From: Pandoraea anapnoica
GTDB taxonomy: Bacteria > Pseudomonadota > Gammaproteobacteria > Burkholderiales > Burkholderiaceae
NCBI RefSeq assembly: GCF_902459765.1
Contig: NZ_CABPSP010000001.1
Span: 434,001-498,000 of the forward strand
DNA: 64,000 nt
Direction of reading: 5' to 3'
Numbering within the stretch: the stretch's first letter is position 1; each line of letters opens with the position of its first letter. Positions 1-8,492 of the stretch are shown in pieces. A model generated the notes under the pieces. It worked only from the letters and a program-made list of their open reading frames with translations. It was not told the DNA's origin and searched no databases. Made by a program: the position numbers and the translations under genes.

Positions 1-1119
1 CTCGCGCTGGCTGCCGGCCTCGCATTGGCCACCACTTCCGCTTCGGCCCAGAGCGTGACGCTCTACGGCATTCTCGACACCGGCATCGAATACATCTCGC
101 ACGCCGGGCCCAACAACAGTTCGCTCGTACGCATGCTAGCCAATACCGGTTCGCTGCCGTCGCGCTGGGGCCTGCGCGGTGACGAAGACCTCGGCGGCGG
201 TCTGCACGCGCTCTTCATGCTGGAGAACGGCTTCAATGTGCGCGCGGGCGATCTGAATCAGGGCGGACGCTTGTTCGGGCGTCAGGCGTGGGTCGGGTTG
301 TCGAATCAGTACGGCACGCTGTCGTTCGGCCGTCAGTATTCGATGACGTTCTGGGTGATGAGCGATGCCGACATTCTCGGCCCGGACCTGTACGGCAGCG
401 GCTCGCTCGATAACTACATCCCCAATGCGCGCAGCGACAACACCGTCGCTTACAAGGGGGTGTTCAGCGGGCTTACCGTCGGCGCGACCTACTCGTTCGG
501 ACGCGACAGCGGCGGCACCGGCAACTCGCCCGGACAAGGCACCTGTGCCGGTCAGACGCCGGGACAGATGACGGCCTGCCGTCAGGTCTCCGCGATGCTG
601 AAGTACGACACGGCGTGGTTCGGCGTGGCCGGGGCGTGGGACGAGCAACGCGGCGGTGCGGGCGCTGCTGCGAGCTTCTTCAACGGCGCGGCGGCGGTGC
701 CGCTGACCAGCTCGTCGGACAAGGACACCCGCTGGCAATTGAACGGCTATGTGAAGGGCGGCAACTGGAAGGCGGGCGCGGGGTGGCTCGGACGTCGCGT
801 GCAGACCGCGTCGGCCGCCGTTGCCGATGTGAATTCCGACATGTTCTACATCGGGGCGCTGTATCAGTTCTCACCGGCATTTGCCGTCGACGGCGAAGTC
901 TTCCGCATGTTGAACGCTCGTCAGAACGCGCGAGCGACGATGGCGACGTTGCGCGGTACGTATTTCCTGTCGAAGCGCACGGCGGTGTACACGCAAGTTG
1001 CCTGGCTGGGTAACAGCGAGCATGCGGCTTACTCGGTCAGTTCAGGCGGGGCGGGGGGATCGCCTTCGGCGGGGACAAGTCAGTTGGGTGTGAACGTCGG
1101 CATGCGGCACACGTTCTGA
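1..1119 (+). CDS. Gram-negative trimeric porin (5'-truncated by window edge)
   Basis: Outer-membrane general-diffusion porin of the beta-proteobacterial OmpC-like family. The reading frame is already open at base 1. It begins in the hydrophobic end of a signal peptide, and ASAQSVTLYGILDTGIEY at the cleavage site and first beta strand is the usual porin N-terminus. Alternating amphipathic strands, SRWGLRGDEDLGGGL, the loop-3 type segment NAMRSDNTV-like at about residue 135, and the C-terminal GMRHTF with terminal phenylalanine (the Bam recognition signal) all fit the family. About 372 residues are visible, so only roughly 10-15 N-terminal residues are missing. Substrate specificity cannot be read from the sequence. 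It is followed by a strong hairpin shared with the convergent reductase gene. Confidence 0.93.
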   Translation, partial: LALAAGLALATTSASAQSVTLYGILDTGIEYISHAGPNNSSLVRMLANTGSLPSRWGLRGDEDLGGGLHALFMLENGFNVRAGDLNQGGRLFGRQAWVGLSNQYGTLSFGRQYSMTFWVMSDADILGPDLYGSGSLDNYIPNARSDNTVAYKGVFSGLTVGATYSFGRDSGGTGNSPGQGTCAGQTPGQMTACRQVSAMLKYDTAWFGVAGAWDEQRGGAGAAASFFNGAAAVPLTSSSDKDTRWQLNGYVKGGNWKAGAGWLGRRVQTASAAVADVNSDMFYIGALYQFSPAFAVDGEVFRMLNARQNARATMATLRGTYFLSKRTAVYTQVAWLGNSEHAAYSVSSGGAGGSPSAGTSQLGVNVGMRHTF

Positions 1120-1139
1120 TCTTCTGATCGCATGAAAAG

Positions 1140-1173
1140 GAAACGGCGCACTGTGTTCACAGTGCGCCGTTTC
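1140..1173. terminator. Bidirectional terminator-like hairpin
   Basis: Perfect 16-bp inverted repeat: GAAACGGCGCACTGTG at 1140-1155, a two-base centre, and its exact complement at 1158-1173. It lies between two converging genes. Read on the minus strand it is followed by a T-rich stretch (TTTCCTTTTC), which fits rho-independent termination of the reductase gene. The plus-strand side has only a weak T tract. Confidence 0.8.
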
Positions 1174-1182
1174 TCATTCCGA

Positions 1183-1202
1183 ACGCCGAAGACGTTCGGC
1201 GT
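1183..1202. terminator. Second hairpin at the convergent gene ends
   Basis: ACGCCGAA, loop GACG, TTCGGCGT forms a perfect 8-bp stem. It sits just past the stop of the aldo/keto reductase on the minus strand and 10 bases from the larger hairpin. There is no T run, so it may assist the neighbouring terminator or protect the 3' end. Its role is inferred. Confidence 0.45.
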
Positions 1203-1209
1203 CGATCTC

Positions 1210-2259
1210 TTACAGCAAACCAGCTTCGGCAAGTTGCGCGCGACGCGGGTCGCCCTGACGCGAGAGCATCCAGCCCGGGTACTCGCTGGGCAGCGCGCTC
1301 GCGGCGTTGATCGCCGACAGTTCGCGTTCGCTCAAAGTGACACGCGTGGCGGCGATGTTGTCGTCGAGCTGATCGGCGCGCTTGGCCCCGATGATGACCG
1401 TCGAGACGACCGGTTGCGCGAGCAACCAGGCGAGTGCGATCTGCGCAACCGATACGCCCTTTTCAGTGGCGATGCCGCGCATCACGTCGATCACGTCGTA
1501 AGCACGCTCGACATTCACCGGCGGGAAGTCGAAGCTCTGGCGGCGCGCGCCGTCCTCCGTCTTGCCGTCACGCGTGTATTTGCCCGAGAGCAGGCCGCCC
1601 GCCAGCGGACTCCACACCATCAGACCGACGTTCTCGCTGCGCAGCATCGGGACGATTTCGCGTTCGAGATCGCGTCCGGCGACGGTGTAATACGCCTGCA
1701 GCGACGCGAAGCTCGCGAGGTTCAGGCGGGCCGAGATGCCTTGCGCCTTGGCGATCTGCCACGCGGCCCAGTTCGAGACGCCGATGTAGCGCACGTGGCC
1801 CTGACGCACCAGCGTGTCGAGGGCGCTGAGCGTTTCTTCGATGGGCGTGACGGGGTCGAAACCGTGCACCTGATACAGATCGATGTGATCGAGTTGCAGG
1901 CGCTTGAGGCTGGCCTTGACGCCGTCCATGATGTGATAGCGCGACAAACCGCGCGAGTTGCTGCCCTGTGCGCCGGTGACGCCGAAGACCTTCGTGGCGA
2001 CGACCACGCTGTCACGCGGCACGTTGAGGTTGCGCAGGGCTTGTCCGGTGAGCATTTCCGACTGGCCTTCCGAATAGACGTCGGCAGTGTCGATGAAGTT
2101 GATGCCCGCATCGAGCGCACGACCGACGAGTGCATCGACGTCGTTCTGCTGCAATTGGCCGATCTTGCTCCACATGTCGCCCTGTCCGCCGAAGGTCATC
2201 GTGCCGAGGCACAGTTCCGAGACGAACAGGCCGGTGTTGCCGAGTTTCCGTTGTCGCAT
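1210..2259 (-). CDS. Aldo/keto reductase
   Basis: NADPH-dependent reductase of the aldo/keto reductase superfamily, a cytosolic TIM barrel of about 349 residues. The start MRQRKLGNTGLFVSELCLG is chosen because GGAG lies 7 bases upstream and this is the canonical family N-terminus. The tetrad is visible: Asp and Tyr in FIDTADVYSEG, Lys in VVVATKVFG, His in LYQVHGFD. The C-terminal cofactor region AWLLAQPVVSTVIIGAKR is also present. Substrate is not predictable; relatives reduce aldehydes and ketones. It is divergent from an AraC regulator across a 404-bp gap. That resembles the E. coli yqhC-yqhD-dkgA arrangement for aldehyde response, so control by that regulator is a reasonable inference. Confidence 0.9.
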   Translation of the reverse strand: MRQRKLGNTGLFVSELCLGTMTFGGQGDMWSKIGQLQQNDVDALVGRALDAGINFIDTADVYSEGQSEMLTGQALRNLNVPRDSVVVATKVFGVTGAQGSNSRGLSRYHIMDGVKASLKRLQLDHIDLYQVHGFDPVTPIEETLSALDTLVRQGHVRYIGVSNWAAWQIAKAQGISARLNLASFASLQAYYTVAGRDLEREIVPMLRSENVGLMVWSPLAGGLLSGKYTRDGKTEDGARRQSFDFPPVNVERAYDVIDVMRGIATEKGVSVAQIALAWLLAQPVVSTVIIGAKRADQLDDNIAATRVTLSERELSAINAASALPSEYPGWMLSRQGDPRRAQLAEAGLL

Positions 2260-2663
2260 TGCATCGCTCCGTTGAGTAGCTGCCCGTCGCAGGTGGCCGT
2301 CGGTGAGGGAGACGGTGTGCACGGGATGGGATGCATTATGCGTCGCGGGGCATCAGGCAAGCAGTACCTGTTCCTGCACATTTCCTGCCTGATTCTGCAA
2401 TCGGATGCGATGACGGGTGTCGTTCGGTCCGTCATGCGACGGGAAAGCGTTGTCGAACATGGCGGTAAGGTGACAGGCGACTGTCTTGGCCTGTCGTCGG
2501 ATGATCGCCGGTGCAGGTTGAATCTTGCCGGATTCTCCGGGATTTATGCCTGATCGTGTGGATGTGGTTCCGGAGGATCAGGCAATTTTTTATGACAGGC
2601 GTATGCTTCGGTTCATTGCGGCCGGGGATGTCGAAGACGGCCAGCCTGATTCGAGGACTTGCC
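2260..2663. promoter_or_regulatory. Divergent regulatory gap between reductase and AraC gene
   Basis: A 404-bp gap with no credible gene; the frames crossing it lack codon bias and homology. It must hold the promoters of both divergent genes. A palindromic element is not obvious. Short repeats of a CCTGAT/ATCAGG type occur around 2395 and 2550-2590, but I cannot assign them as AraC sites. Confidence 0.5.
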
Positions 2664-3650
2664 ATGCATCTCGTCAAAACATCGCCACTTGCGTCGCTTC
2701 CCACGGTACCGTCGCAGGACGGTCACGCCAACGATCCGTCGCACGCCGCTCGCACGGAGCTGGTACATCTGCTCGAACGCGCGACGCATGGATTGGAAGG
2801 CACGGCACCCACGGCGGTGGACGGTTTGATGGTGCATCGCATCTTGCATCCGGGTGGTCCGAAGCCTGCGTTGCAGCAACCGGCCTTCGCTGTGATCGCC
2901 CAGGGAGAGAAGCGTTTGCAGATCGGCGAAGCGCATTACGCGTACGACCCGATGCACTACATGGTGTCGTCGGTGCATTTGCCGGTGGTGGCGCAGGTGT
3001 CCGGGGCGAGCGAGCAGTCGCCTTATCTTGGCATGCGTCTGAACTTGGTGGCGGACGACGTCACGTCGCTGATCGGCGACGAGCATCTGCCGCCACCGGC
3101 CCCATCGCCGTGTGGGCGCGGGTTGTACGTCAATCGGCTCGATGCCGCGTTGCTGGACGCGGTGCTGCGTCTGCTGCGTCTGCTCGATGCTCCGCGCGAC
3201 ATCCCGATTCTTGCGCCGATGATCAAGCGCGAGATCATCTACCGACTGCTGATGAACGGGCAGGGGGTGTTGTTGCGTCAGATGGTGATGCAGGACAGCC
3301 AGATGAACCGGATCGCGAATGCGGTGCGGTGGTTGCGCGATCACTATGCAGAGCCGTTGCGCGTGGAATCGTTGGCGCAGGCGGTGCATATGAGCGTGTC
3401 GTCGTTGCATCACCACTTCAAACTGGTGACGGCGATGAGCCCGTTGCAGTACCAGAAGCAATTGCGCTTGCAGGAAGCGCGTCGTTTGATCTTCGTGGCG
3501 GACGTTGCCGTGTCGTCTGCGGCGCAGGCGGTGGGCTACGAAAGCGCGTCGCAGTTCAGCCGCGAATACGCTCGCGTGTTCGGCGAAGCGCCGCTACGGG
3601 ATAAGCGCCGGTGGTTACAGGATGGGGATGTGGGTGCGCCGAGGAGCTAA
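2664..3650 (+). CDS. AraC-family regulator with AraC_N (YqhC-like) domain
   Basis: Transcriptional regulator of about 328 residues. The N-terminal effector domain (AraC_N type) includes VHRILHPGGPKPALQQPAFAV-like and AQGEKRLQIG segments. Two C-terminal helix-turn-helices are visible: LRVESLAQAVHMSVSSLHHHFK, then SSAAQAVGYESASQFSREYARVFG. The ATG at 2664 is preferred because GAGGA lies 7 bases upstream; an in-frame extension to 2511 lacks a ribosome site. YqhC-type members sense reactive aldehydes and activate adjacent aldo/keto reductases. The divergent reductase supports the same role here. The match to YqhC itself is inferred from domain type and context. Confidence 0.88.
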   Translation: MHLVKTSPLASLPTVPSQDGHANDPSHAARTELVHLLERATHGLEGTAPTAVDGLMVHRILHPGGPKPALQQPAFAVIAQGEKRLQIGEAHYAYDPMHYMVSSVHLPVVAQVSGASEQSPYLGMRLNLVADDVTSLIGDEHLPPPAPSPCGRGLYVNRLDAALLDAVLRLLRLLDAPRDIPILAPMIKREIIYRLLMNGQGVLLRQMVMQDSQMNRIANAVRWLRDHYAEPLRVESLAQAVHMSVSSLHHHFKLVTAMSPLQYQKQLRLQEARRLIFVADVAVSSAAQAVGYESASQFSREYARVFGEAPLRDKRRWLQDGDVGAPRS

Positions 3651-3791
3651 ACGTGTCCGAGTCGCTTCACGATGGATAGCGAAACGGCGTTCGACGATTT
3701 CGCTCGGTATTGTTGGGCGCGGATCGAGAAGTGCTTCACGTATCTTGGAAACGGCCCATGCATGGTGAGCGTCCGAATCGGTCGGTTTCAT
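3615..3791 (-). CDS. Candidate orphan antitoxin-like small protein
   Basis: A 58-residue frame from ATG 3791 (TTG 3803 is possible). Its core, KIREALLDPRPTIPSEIVERR, resembles the ALxDPRPxxPHxxV segment that I recall from RelB/StbD-type stability determinants and type II antitoxins of proteobacteria. The 3' end runs antisense into the last 36 bases of the AraC gene. No Shine-Dalgarno sequence is clear and no RelE/ParE-like toxin frame lies next to it. It could be the remnant of a lost toxin-antitoxin pair, an orphan antitoxin, or a chance frame. It fills the gap between the AraC gene and ligD. Confidence 0.35.
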   Translation of the reverse strand: MKPTDSDAHHAWAVSKIREALLDPRPTIPSEIVERRFAIHREATRTRLAPRRTHIPIL

Positions 3792-3847
3792 CGTGACGAT
3801 CAAGAGTGTCTGAATGTGGCGGTCGGATCATACCAATGCTGAACCGC

Positions 3848-6346
3848 CTAATCTTGAAGCCGATCCAGCATCGCCTTCGTCACCCGCTGCTGAGATGCCT
3901 TCTCATACTCCGCCCACGGGTCTTGTTTCAACGCAGTGAGACGGTCGAGGGCATTGCGCACGGTCCAGGCGTCGGCACCGGGCAAATCGGACAATTCATC
4001 CCAATGGATCGGCATCGATACCGCCATGCCTTCTCTCGCCCGGGCCGAGTATGCGCACACGGTCGTCGCGCCACGGTAGTTGCGCAGATAGTCGATAAAA
4101 CACTTCCCCACGCGATGCTTCGGTCCCATCGTCGCCGTAAATCGGTCGGGAAACACGCGCGCCATATGCTTCGCGACGGCTTCCGCGAACCCCTTCGCGA
4201 AGTCCCATTCGTGACGCCTCGCTAATGGTGTCACCACGTGCAGTCCTTTGCCGCCGCTCGTCTTCACGAAGGCTTTCAGCCCCAGTTCGTCCAATAGTCC
4301 CCGAATGAGTTGCGCGCCTTCCACAATCTGCGCAAACGTCACCCCCTTACCGGGGTCCAGATCGAAGATCACGCGATCGGGACGCTCGATCAGATCGCTG
4401 CGTGCGTTCCACGTGTGGAACTCCACCGAACCCATCTGCACGGCTCCGACGAGCCCGCGTGGATCATCGATCTGCATCAGCGGCTCGTGCTCCGGGTCAA
4501 GCGACGGGTCGAGCATATGCACGCCGGTGATCGTCTTCGCTGCATGCTTCTGGAAGAACATCTCGCCGCCGATACCTTCCGGCGCGCGTAAAACAGCGAC
4601 CGGCCGGTCGGCGAGTTGCGGGAGCATCCATCGGCTGACGGCGTCGTAATACTCGGCAAGCTCGACTTTCGTCACGCCGGAGTGCGTGTCCATCACGCGT
4701 TCGCCGTGTGTGATCTTCACCGGAAGTGCGGACGATTTCGGCATGGATGGCATCTCCTTCGATGCGTTGACGGTGCCGCTGCGGCGCGTCTCGCGGCGAA
4801 TCTCCTTCGCCGGTTTGTCGGTGCGCATTGCGTGGAACGAGGCCTGACGCACATGACCGTCACGCGTCCACTCGGCGAAGCGGACTTCGGCGACCAACGT
4901 CGGGCGCACCCAATGCACGCGCGATTGCCCTGCCGGACGCGGCGCAGGAGACAGCGCAGGGCGGCGAGTTTCGATGGCGTCGAGTTGCTTGCGCATGCGA
5001 AGCAGCGCCCCGGTGTCGAAGCCGGTGCCGACCTTGCCCGCGTAGCGTAGAGTCTTGCCATCGTCGTCGTAATAGCCGAGCAGCAGTGCGCCGAACCCTT
5101 GCCTCGAAGCGGATGGCTCGGTGAACCCCATCACGACGAACTCCTGACGCTGCGAACACTTCAGCTTGCGCCACGCGTCGCTGCGACCGTCGACGTAGGT
5201 CGAGTCGTCGCGCTTGGCCATGATGCCTTCGAGGCCCGCTTCGCATGCACCGTGCCAAAGCGATTCGAGATCGCCCGCGACTGGCTGGAGCACCCGCACG
5301 GCATCCATCTCCTTGCCTTGAAACACGCTCGCGAGCCTCGCTTGTCGCTCGTGTAATGGCGTCTCGCGCAGATCCTGTCCGTTACACCACGGCAGGTCGA
5401 AGACGTAGATGACGATGGCGCTCTGCGTGTCATCGTCGAATGCTCGTTGCAACGCCTGAAAGTCTGGCAACCCGTGCTCGTTTGTGACGACTGCCTCCCC
5501 ATCGAGCCACGCGTTCGGGAGACCGCGCTCACGCAAGGCGGTGACCGCGGGTTGGAAATGGTGCGTCCAATCTTGCCCCGAGCGCGTAAAGACGCGAATG
5601 TCGCTGCCTGCGATGCGGATGAGGACGCGATATCCATCGAGCTTCAACTCGGCGTGCCAGCCCTCCGACGACGGTGCTTGATCGACGAGCGTCGCGAGCA
5701 TCGGACGCATCTCGTCGGGCGGTTTCGCCGAAGACTTGCGTGACGTCGCAGACTTCGACGTCGGCGCTTTGGCGCGCGGTGATGCATGCCCGTTGTCATG
5801 CCGGTGAATCAACAACCATTGCGGCTGACGCGCGGGTTTGTCGGTGCGCACCAACGTCCAGTGACCGCTGAGTCGTTCGCCTTGTAATGTGAACGACAAC
5901 TTGCCGTGTGCGTAATCGCGTGACGCGTTGCCGTCGGGTATCCAGATGCCTCGATCCCAGATGTCGACGTGTCCCGCACCGTAGTTACCAGCGGGAATGT
6001 CGCCTTCGAAGTCGGCGTAGGCGAGCGGATGGTCTTCGACCTGAACGGCTAGTCTCGCACCGCTGACATCCGGACTCGGTTGCTTCGGCAGCGCCCATGA
6101 ACGCAGGGTGCCGTCGAGTTCCAGACGGAAGTCGTAGTGGAGATGGCTGGCGTCATGCCGTTGGATGACATACCGCAGCGCATGCTTGCGGGCTGAACGT
6201 TGACCACGCGGTTCGGGCGTGGCGGAGAAGTCGCGTTTCGCGTCGTACGCCGCGAGTGGATCGGCGGATCTGCGGCGGCGATCCGGCTTCGCGCTCGTCG
6301 CTTTGGTCGGCTTATCTGAGGCGCGTCCAGGCATCGTCGCGCTCAC
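3848..6346 (-). CDS. ligD: ATP-dependent DNA ligase D (multidomain NHEJ ligase)
   Basis: Bacterial non-homologous end-joining enzyme with domains in the order phosphoesterase-ligase-polymerase, as in Pseudomonas. Residues about 50-185 are the 3'-phosphoesterase (IQRHDASHLHYDFRLELDG). Residues about 210-510 are the ATP ligase, with nucleotidyl lysine 235 in ELKLDGYR, DGEAVV, EGIMAKR and WRKLKC. Residues about 550-832 are the primase-polymerase, with catalytic FDLDPG and SGGKGLHVV. It seals ends held by Ku and fills or trims them in the cytosol. A GTG start overlaps the ku stop by four bases (GTGA), which implies translational coupling; ATG 6334 is the alternative. The length of 832 is normal and no catalytic motif is missing. 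Confidence 0.97.
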   Translation of the reverse strand: MSATMPGRASDKPTKATSAKPDRRRRSADPLAAYDAKRDFSATPEPRGQRSARKHALRYVIQRHDASHLHYDFRLELDGTLRSWALPKQPSPDVSGARLAVQVEDHPLAYADFEGDIPAGNYGAGHVDIWDRGIWIPDGNASRDYAHGKLSFTLQGERLSGHWTLVRTDKPARQPQWLLIHRHDNGHASPRAKAPTSKSATSRKSSAKPPDEMRPMLATLVDQAPSSEGWHAELKLDGYRVLIRIAGSDIRVFTRSGQDWTHHFQPAVTALRERGLPNAWLDGEAVVTNEHGLPDFQALQRAFDDDTQSAIVIYVFDLPWCNGQDLRETPLHERQARLASVFQGKEMDAVRVLQPVAGDLESLWHGACEAGLEGIMAKRDDSTYVDGRSDAWRKLKCSQRQEFVVMGFTEPSASRQGFGALLLGYYDDDGKTLRYAGKVGTGFDTGALLRMRKQLDAIETRRPALSPAPRPAGQSRVHWVRPTLVAEVRFAEWTRDGHVRQASFHAMRTDKPAKEIRRETRRSGTVNASKEMPSMPKSSALPVKITHGERVMDTHSGVTKVELAEYYDAVSRWMLPQLADRPVAVLRAPEGIGGEMFFQKHAAKTITGVHMLDPSLDPEHEPLMQIDDPRGLVGAVQMGSVEFHTWNARSDLIERPDRVIFDLDPGKGVTFAQIVEGAQLIRGLLDELGLKAFVKTSGGKGLHVVTPLARRHEWDFAKGFAEAVAKHMARVFPDRFTATMGPKHRVGKCFIDYLRNYRGATTVCAYSARAREGMAVSMPIHWDELSDLPGADAWTVRNALDRLTALKQDPWAEYEKASQQRVTKAMLDRLQD

Positions 6347-7308
6347 TTGGACTTGTCGGACCTGGTCGACTTGGTGCGCTTGGCCGAAGCCTTCTTTGCC
6401 GCAGTCTTCTTAACCGTCTTGCCATCCGACGCTTTTGCGGACTTACGCGCCTTCGCAGGCTTCTCGTCGACGTCTTGCGCGTCCACGGTCACTGCGTCGC
6501 GCTTGCCCTTCGTCCCAAGACTGCGCTTGAGCAGTGCCATCAGATCGGTGACGTTTGCGCTGCTCGCCAGCTTCGGTGCGCTCGCTTCGATCTGCGCGAC
6601 CTCGCGTGTCTGACCGGACGCGATCTTACGGTCGATGAGCGCCTTGAGATCGTCCTGAAACGTGTCGTGGTAATCGCCGGGACGCCACGGTCCCGACATC
6701 TCGTCGATCAGCCGGATCGCCATGTCCAGTTCGCGCTCGCCGGGCGCCGCGAGTTTCTGTAACTTCTCCTTCGTCAACCCGACCTCGGCCGGATCGCGCA
6801 TTTCGTCCTGCCATCGCAGCGTGTCAAGTACGAGTGCGTCGCCTGCCGGAGCGAGCACGGCAAGATGCGCGCGCGTGTGCATCACCACGCGCGCGATGCC
6901 GAGCTTGCCCGCATTGACGAGCGCTGCGTGCAGCAGCGCGTAGGCCTTCGCGCCGCCTCGCTCGGGCACAAGGTAGTAAGGCGTATCGAGATACATGAAG
7001 GAGACGTCCGTGGCATCGACGAACGCCAGAATGTCGACGGTCTGCGTCGCTGTCGGATTTGCCGAGCGAATCTCGTCGTCGCTAAGCACGACGTAGTTAC
7101 CCTTTTCGTACTCGTAGCCGTGCACGATCTGGTCGCGCGGCACCTCCTTGCCGTTTTCCTTGTTCACGCGCTTGTAGCCGACCGGCGACATGGTGCGCTT
7201 GTCGAGCCAGTCCAGATCGAGCTTGTGTGTCGTCGAGGCAGGAAACAGGGTGACGGGTACGTTGACCAGTCCGAAGCTGATGGCACCCTTCCAGATTGCG
7301 CGAGCCAT
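6343..7308 (-). CDS. ku: Ku DNA end-binding protein
   Basis: Homodimeric Ku that encircles broken DNA ends and recruits LigD. The start MARAIWKGAISFGLVNVPV is the canonical Ku N-terminus, with GGGAG upstream at the right spacing; the frame extends 29 codons further but without support. The core ring domain is followed, after about residue 250, by a C-terminal tail very rich in lysine and alanine. Such tails in bacterial Ku proteins promote threading and LigD contact. It is 321 residues long. It is the first gene of a two-gene ku-ligD operon, with the 4-base overlap tying their expression together. Confidence 0.97.
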   Translation of the reverse strand: MARAIWKGAISFGLVNVPVTLFPASTTHKLDLDWLDKRTMSPVGYKRVNKENGKEVPRDQIVHGYEYEKGNYVVLSDDEIRSANPTATQTVDILAFVDATDVSFMYLDTPYYLVPERGGAKAYALLHAALVNAGKLGIARVVMHTRAHLAVLAPAGDALVLDTLRWQDEMRDPAEVGLTKEKLQKLAAPGERELDMAIRLIDEMSGPWRPGDYHDTFQDDLKALIDRKIASGQTREVAQIEASAPKLASSANVTDLMALLKRSLGTKGKRDAVTVDAQDVDEKPAKARKSAKASDGKTVKKTAAKKASAKRTKSTRSDKSK

Positions 7309-7481
7309 AGATGCTCCCAATGGGGGGGTAATGTTGCGATTCTTGCAGGACAGGTCGGGTTCCCGTGCATTGATTTTCTCAATGCCGATGACCATGCCAT
7401 AAGAATTCCTTGATGAAACAAAGCTGCCGGACGCTTATCCCACTGGAATCGATGCATGACATCAGCAAAGGGAGATAGGCG

Positions 7482-8168
7482 ATGGCGATGATCGTGGCAG
7501 GGCGATTCACGACGTTCGATCAGGCGAATCTGGTGGCGAGCCGGTTGTACGACCGGTCGTTTCGACCGTCCGACGTGTCGGTGTTTTTTCTGAATCCCAC
7601 CGGCCAGCACGCTACGTTTCCGATGGGCGGCGATGTGGATGCCGATGCTGCTGCCCGTCCGGCGAGCCGAGGGGCGGCGCAGGGTGTCATCGCGGGCGGC
7701 GCCTTCGGGCTTGCGCTGGGGGCATTGCTATACGTGGCGATCTGGCGCTTCTGGCTTGTACCTGTCGTCGGCATGATGGCAGGGGCCTATCTGGGCGCGT
7801 TTCTCGGTGCTTTGCGACGCATGCAAAGCCGCGAGCGCGTGTCGGCAAAGCAGGCAGGCATGCGAGACGCTGGGGTGATGCTGGCCACGCACGTCAGCGA
7901 ATCGACGGCGGACGCGGCAATTGCCGTGCTGCGCGATGCGGGCGCAGCGGAAATCGAGCAGGCGAATGGTGTATGGGAGGGCGGGGAATGGCGCGACTTC
8001 GATCCGGTGCGGCACGCACGTCATGCACAGGATGTGCCGTCCGCGCGCGACGCCGAACCCCATACCGAGCCGACCATTGGCGTGGCGGCCAATGAGCGCG
8101 ATACGCGTGAGAGCTGCGAGGGACGCGACGAGACTCGTGTGCGCCCCCGGCGTACCGACTGGCTGTAG
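7482..8168 (+). CDS. Glycine-zipper membrane protein of unknown function
   Basis: A 228-residue protein. The N-terminal segment GRFTTFDQANLVASRLYDRSFRPSDVSVFFL resembles the small ferredoxin-like repeat seen in general-stress (YflT/DUF1269-type) proteins. The middle (about residues 65-105) has glycine-spaced hydrophobic helices (GAAQGVIAGGAFGLALGALL, GMMAGAYLGAFLGAL) typical of glycine-zipper membrane anchors. A second alpha/beta segment about residues 120-150 (DAGVMLATHVSESTADAAIAVLRDAGA) repeats the N-terminal pattern. The tail is polar and charged. GGAG precedes the ATG. It is divergent from ku and could be stress-related, but no function can be assigned. Confidence 0.75.
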   Translation: MAMIVAGRFTTFDQANLVASRLYDRSFRPSDVSVFFLNPTGQHATFPMGGDVDADAAARPASRGAAQGVIAGGAFGLALGALLYVAIWRFWLVPVVGMMAGAYLGAFLGALRRMQSRERVSAKQAGMRDAGVMLATHVSESTADAAIAVLRDAGAAEIEQANGVWEGGEWRDFDPVRHARHAQDVPSARDAEPHTEPTIGVAANERDTRESCEGRDETRVRPRRTDWL

Positions 8169-8208
8169 AATCGACTGAGTCGCTTGATGACCGTCCAGGA
8201 GGCTGACA

Positions 8209-8460
8209 ATGCTGTCGATCCATACCGGTTTCGTCGTTTGCCCGACCTGCAAGTCGCGATTCGCCGTGGCGGCCAGTGAGCCGACCGTTCAGGCGCTCCA
8301 CGACTATCTCCATTCGGATGCCGAAGTGAAGTGCCCGACCTGCGATACCGTTTTCGCAACGGGCAGCGCTAACAGCAGCATCGAGTTCGAGCCCGTCAAC
8401 GACGGCGAGACGCTGTCATCGTCTCCCGAGCGAAGCATCGACGGGCTCGACAATCACTGA
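8209..8460 (+). CDS. Small zinc-ribbon-like protein
   Basis: An 83-residue protein with two Cys-x-x-Cys knuckles, VCPTCKSRF at about residues 10-18 and KCPTCDTVF at about 41-49. They are spaced like a treble-clef or rubredoxin-type zinc ribbon. The C-terminal 30 residues are acidic and serine-rich and look disordered. A strong AGGAGG site lies at the right distance from the ATG. It lies 40 bases after the glycine-zipper gene and may share its transcript. The zinc-binding role follows from the cysteine pattern only; partner and function are unknown. Confidence 0.7.
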   Translation: MLSIHTGFVVCPTCKSRFAVAASEPTVQALHDYLHSDAEVKCPTCDTVFATGSANSSIEFEPVNDGETLSSSPERSIDGLDNH

Positions 8461-8492
8461 ATCTATGCGTGAGCGTCGCGAAGGTCAGCGGC

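Noticed and set aside
1132-2553. 473-codon plus-strand frame across the aldo/keto reductase
   Set aside because: It is antisense to a clear reductase gene; composition is Arg/His/Asp-rich as expected for a GC-rich shadow, with no family motif.
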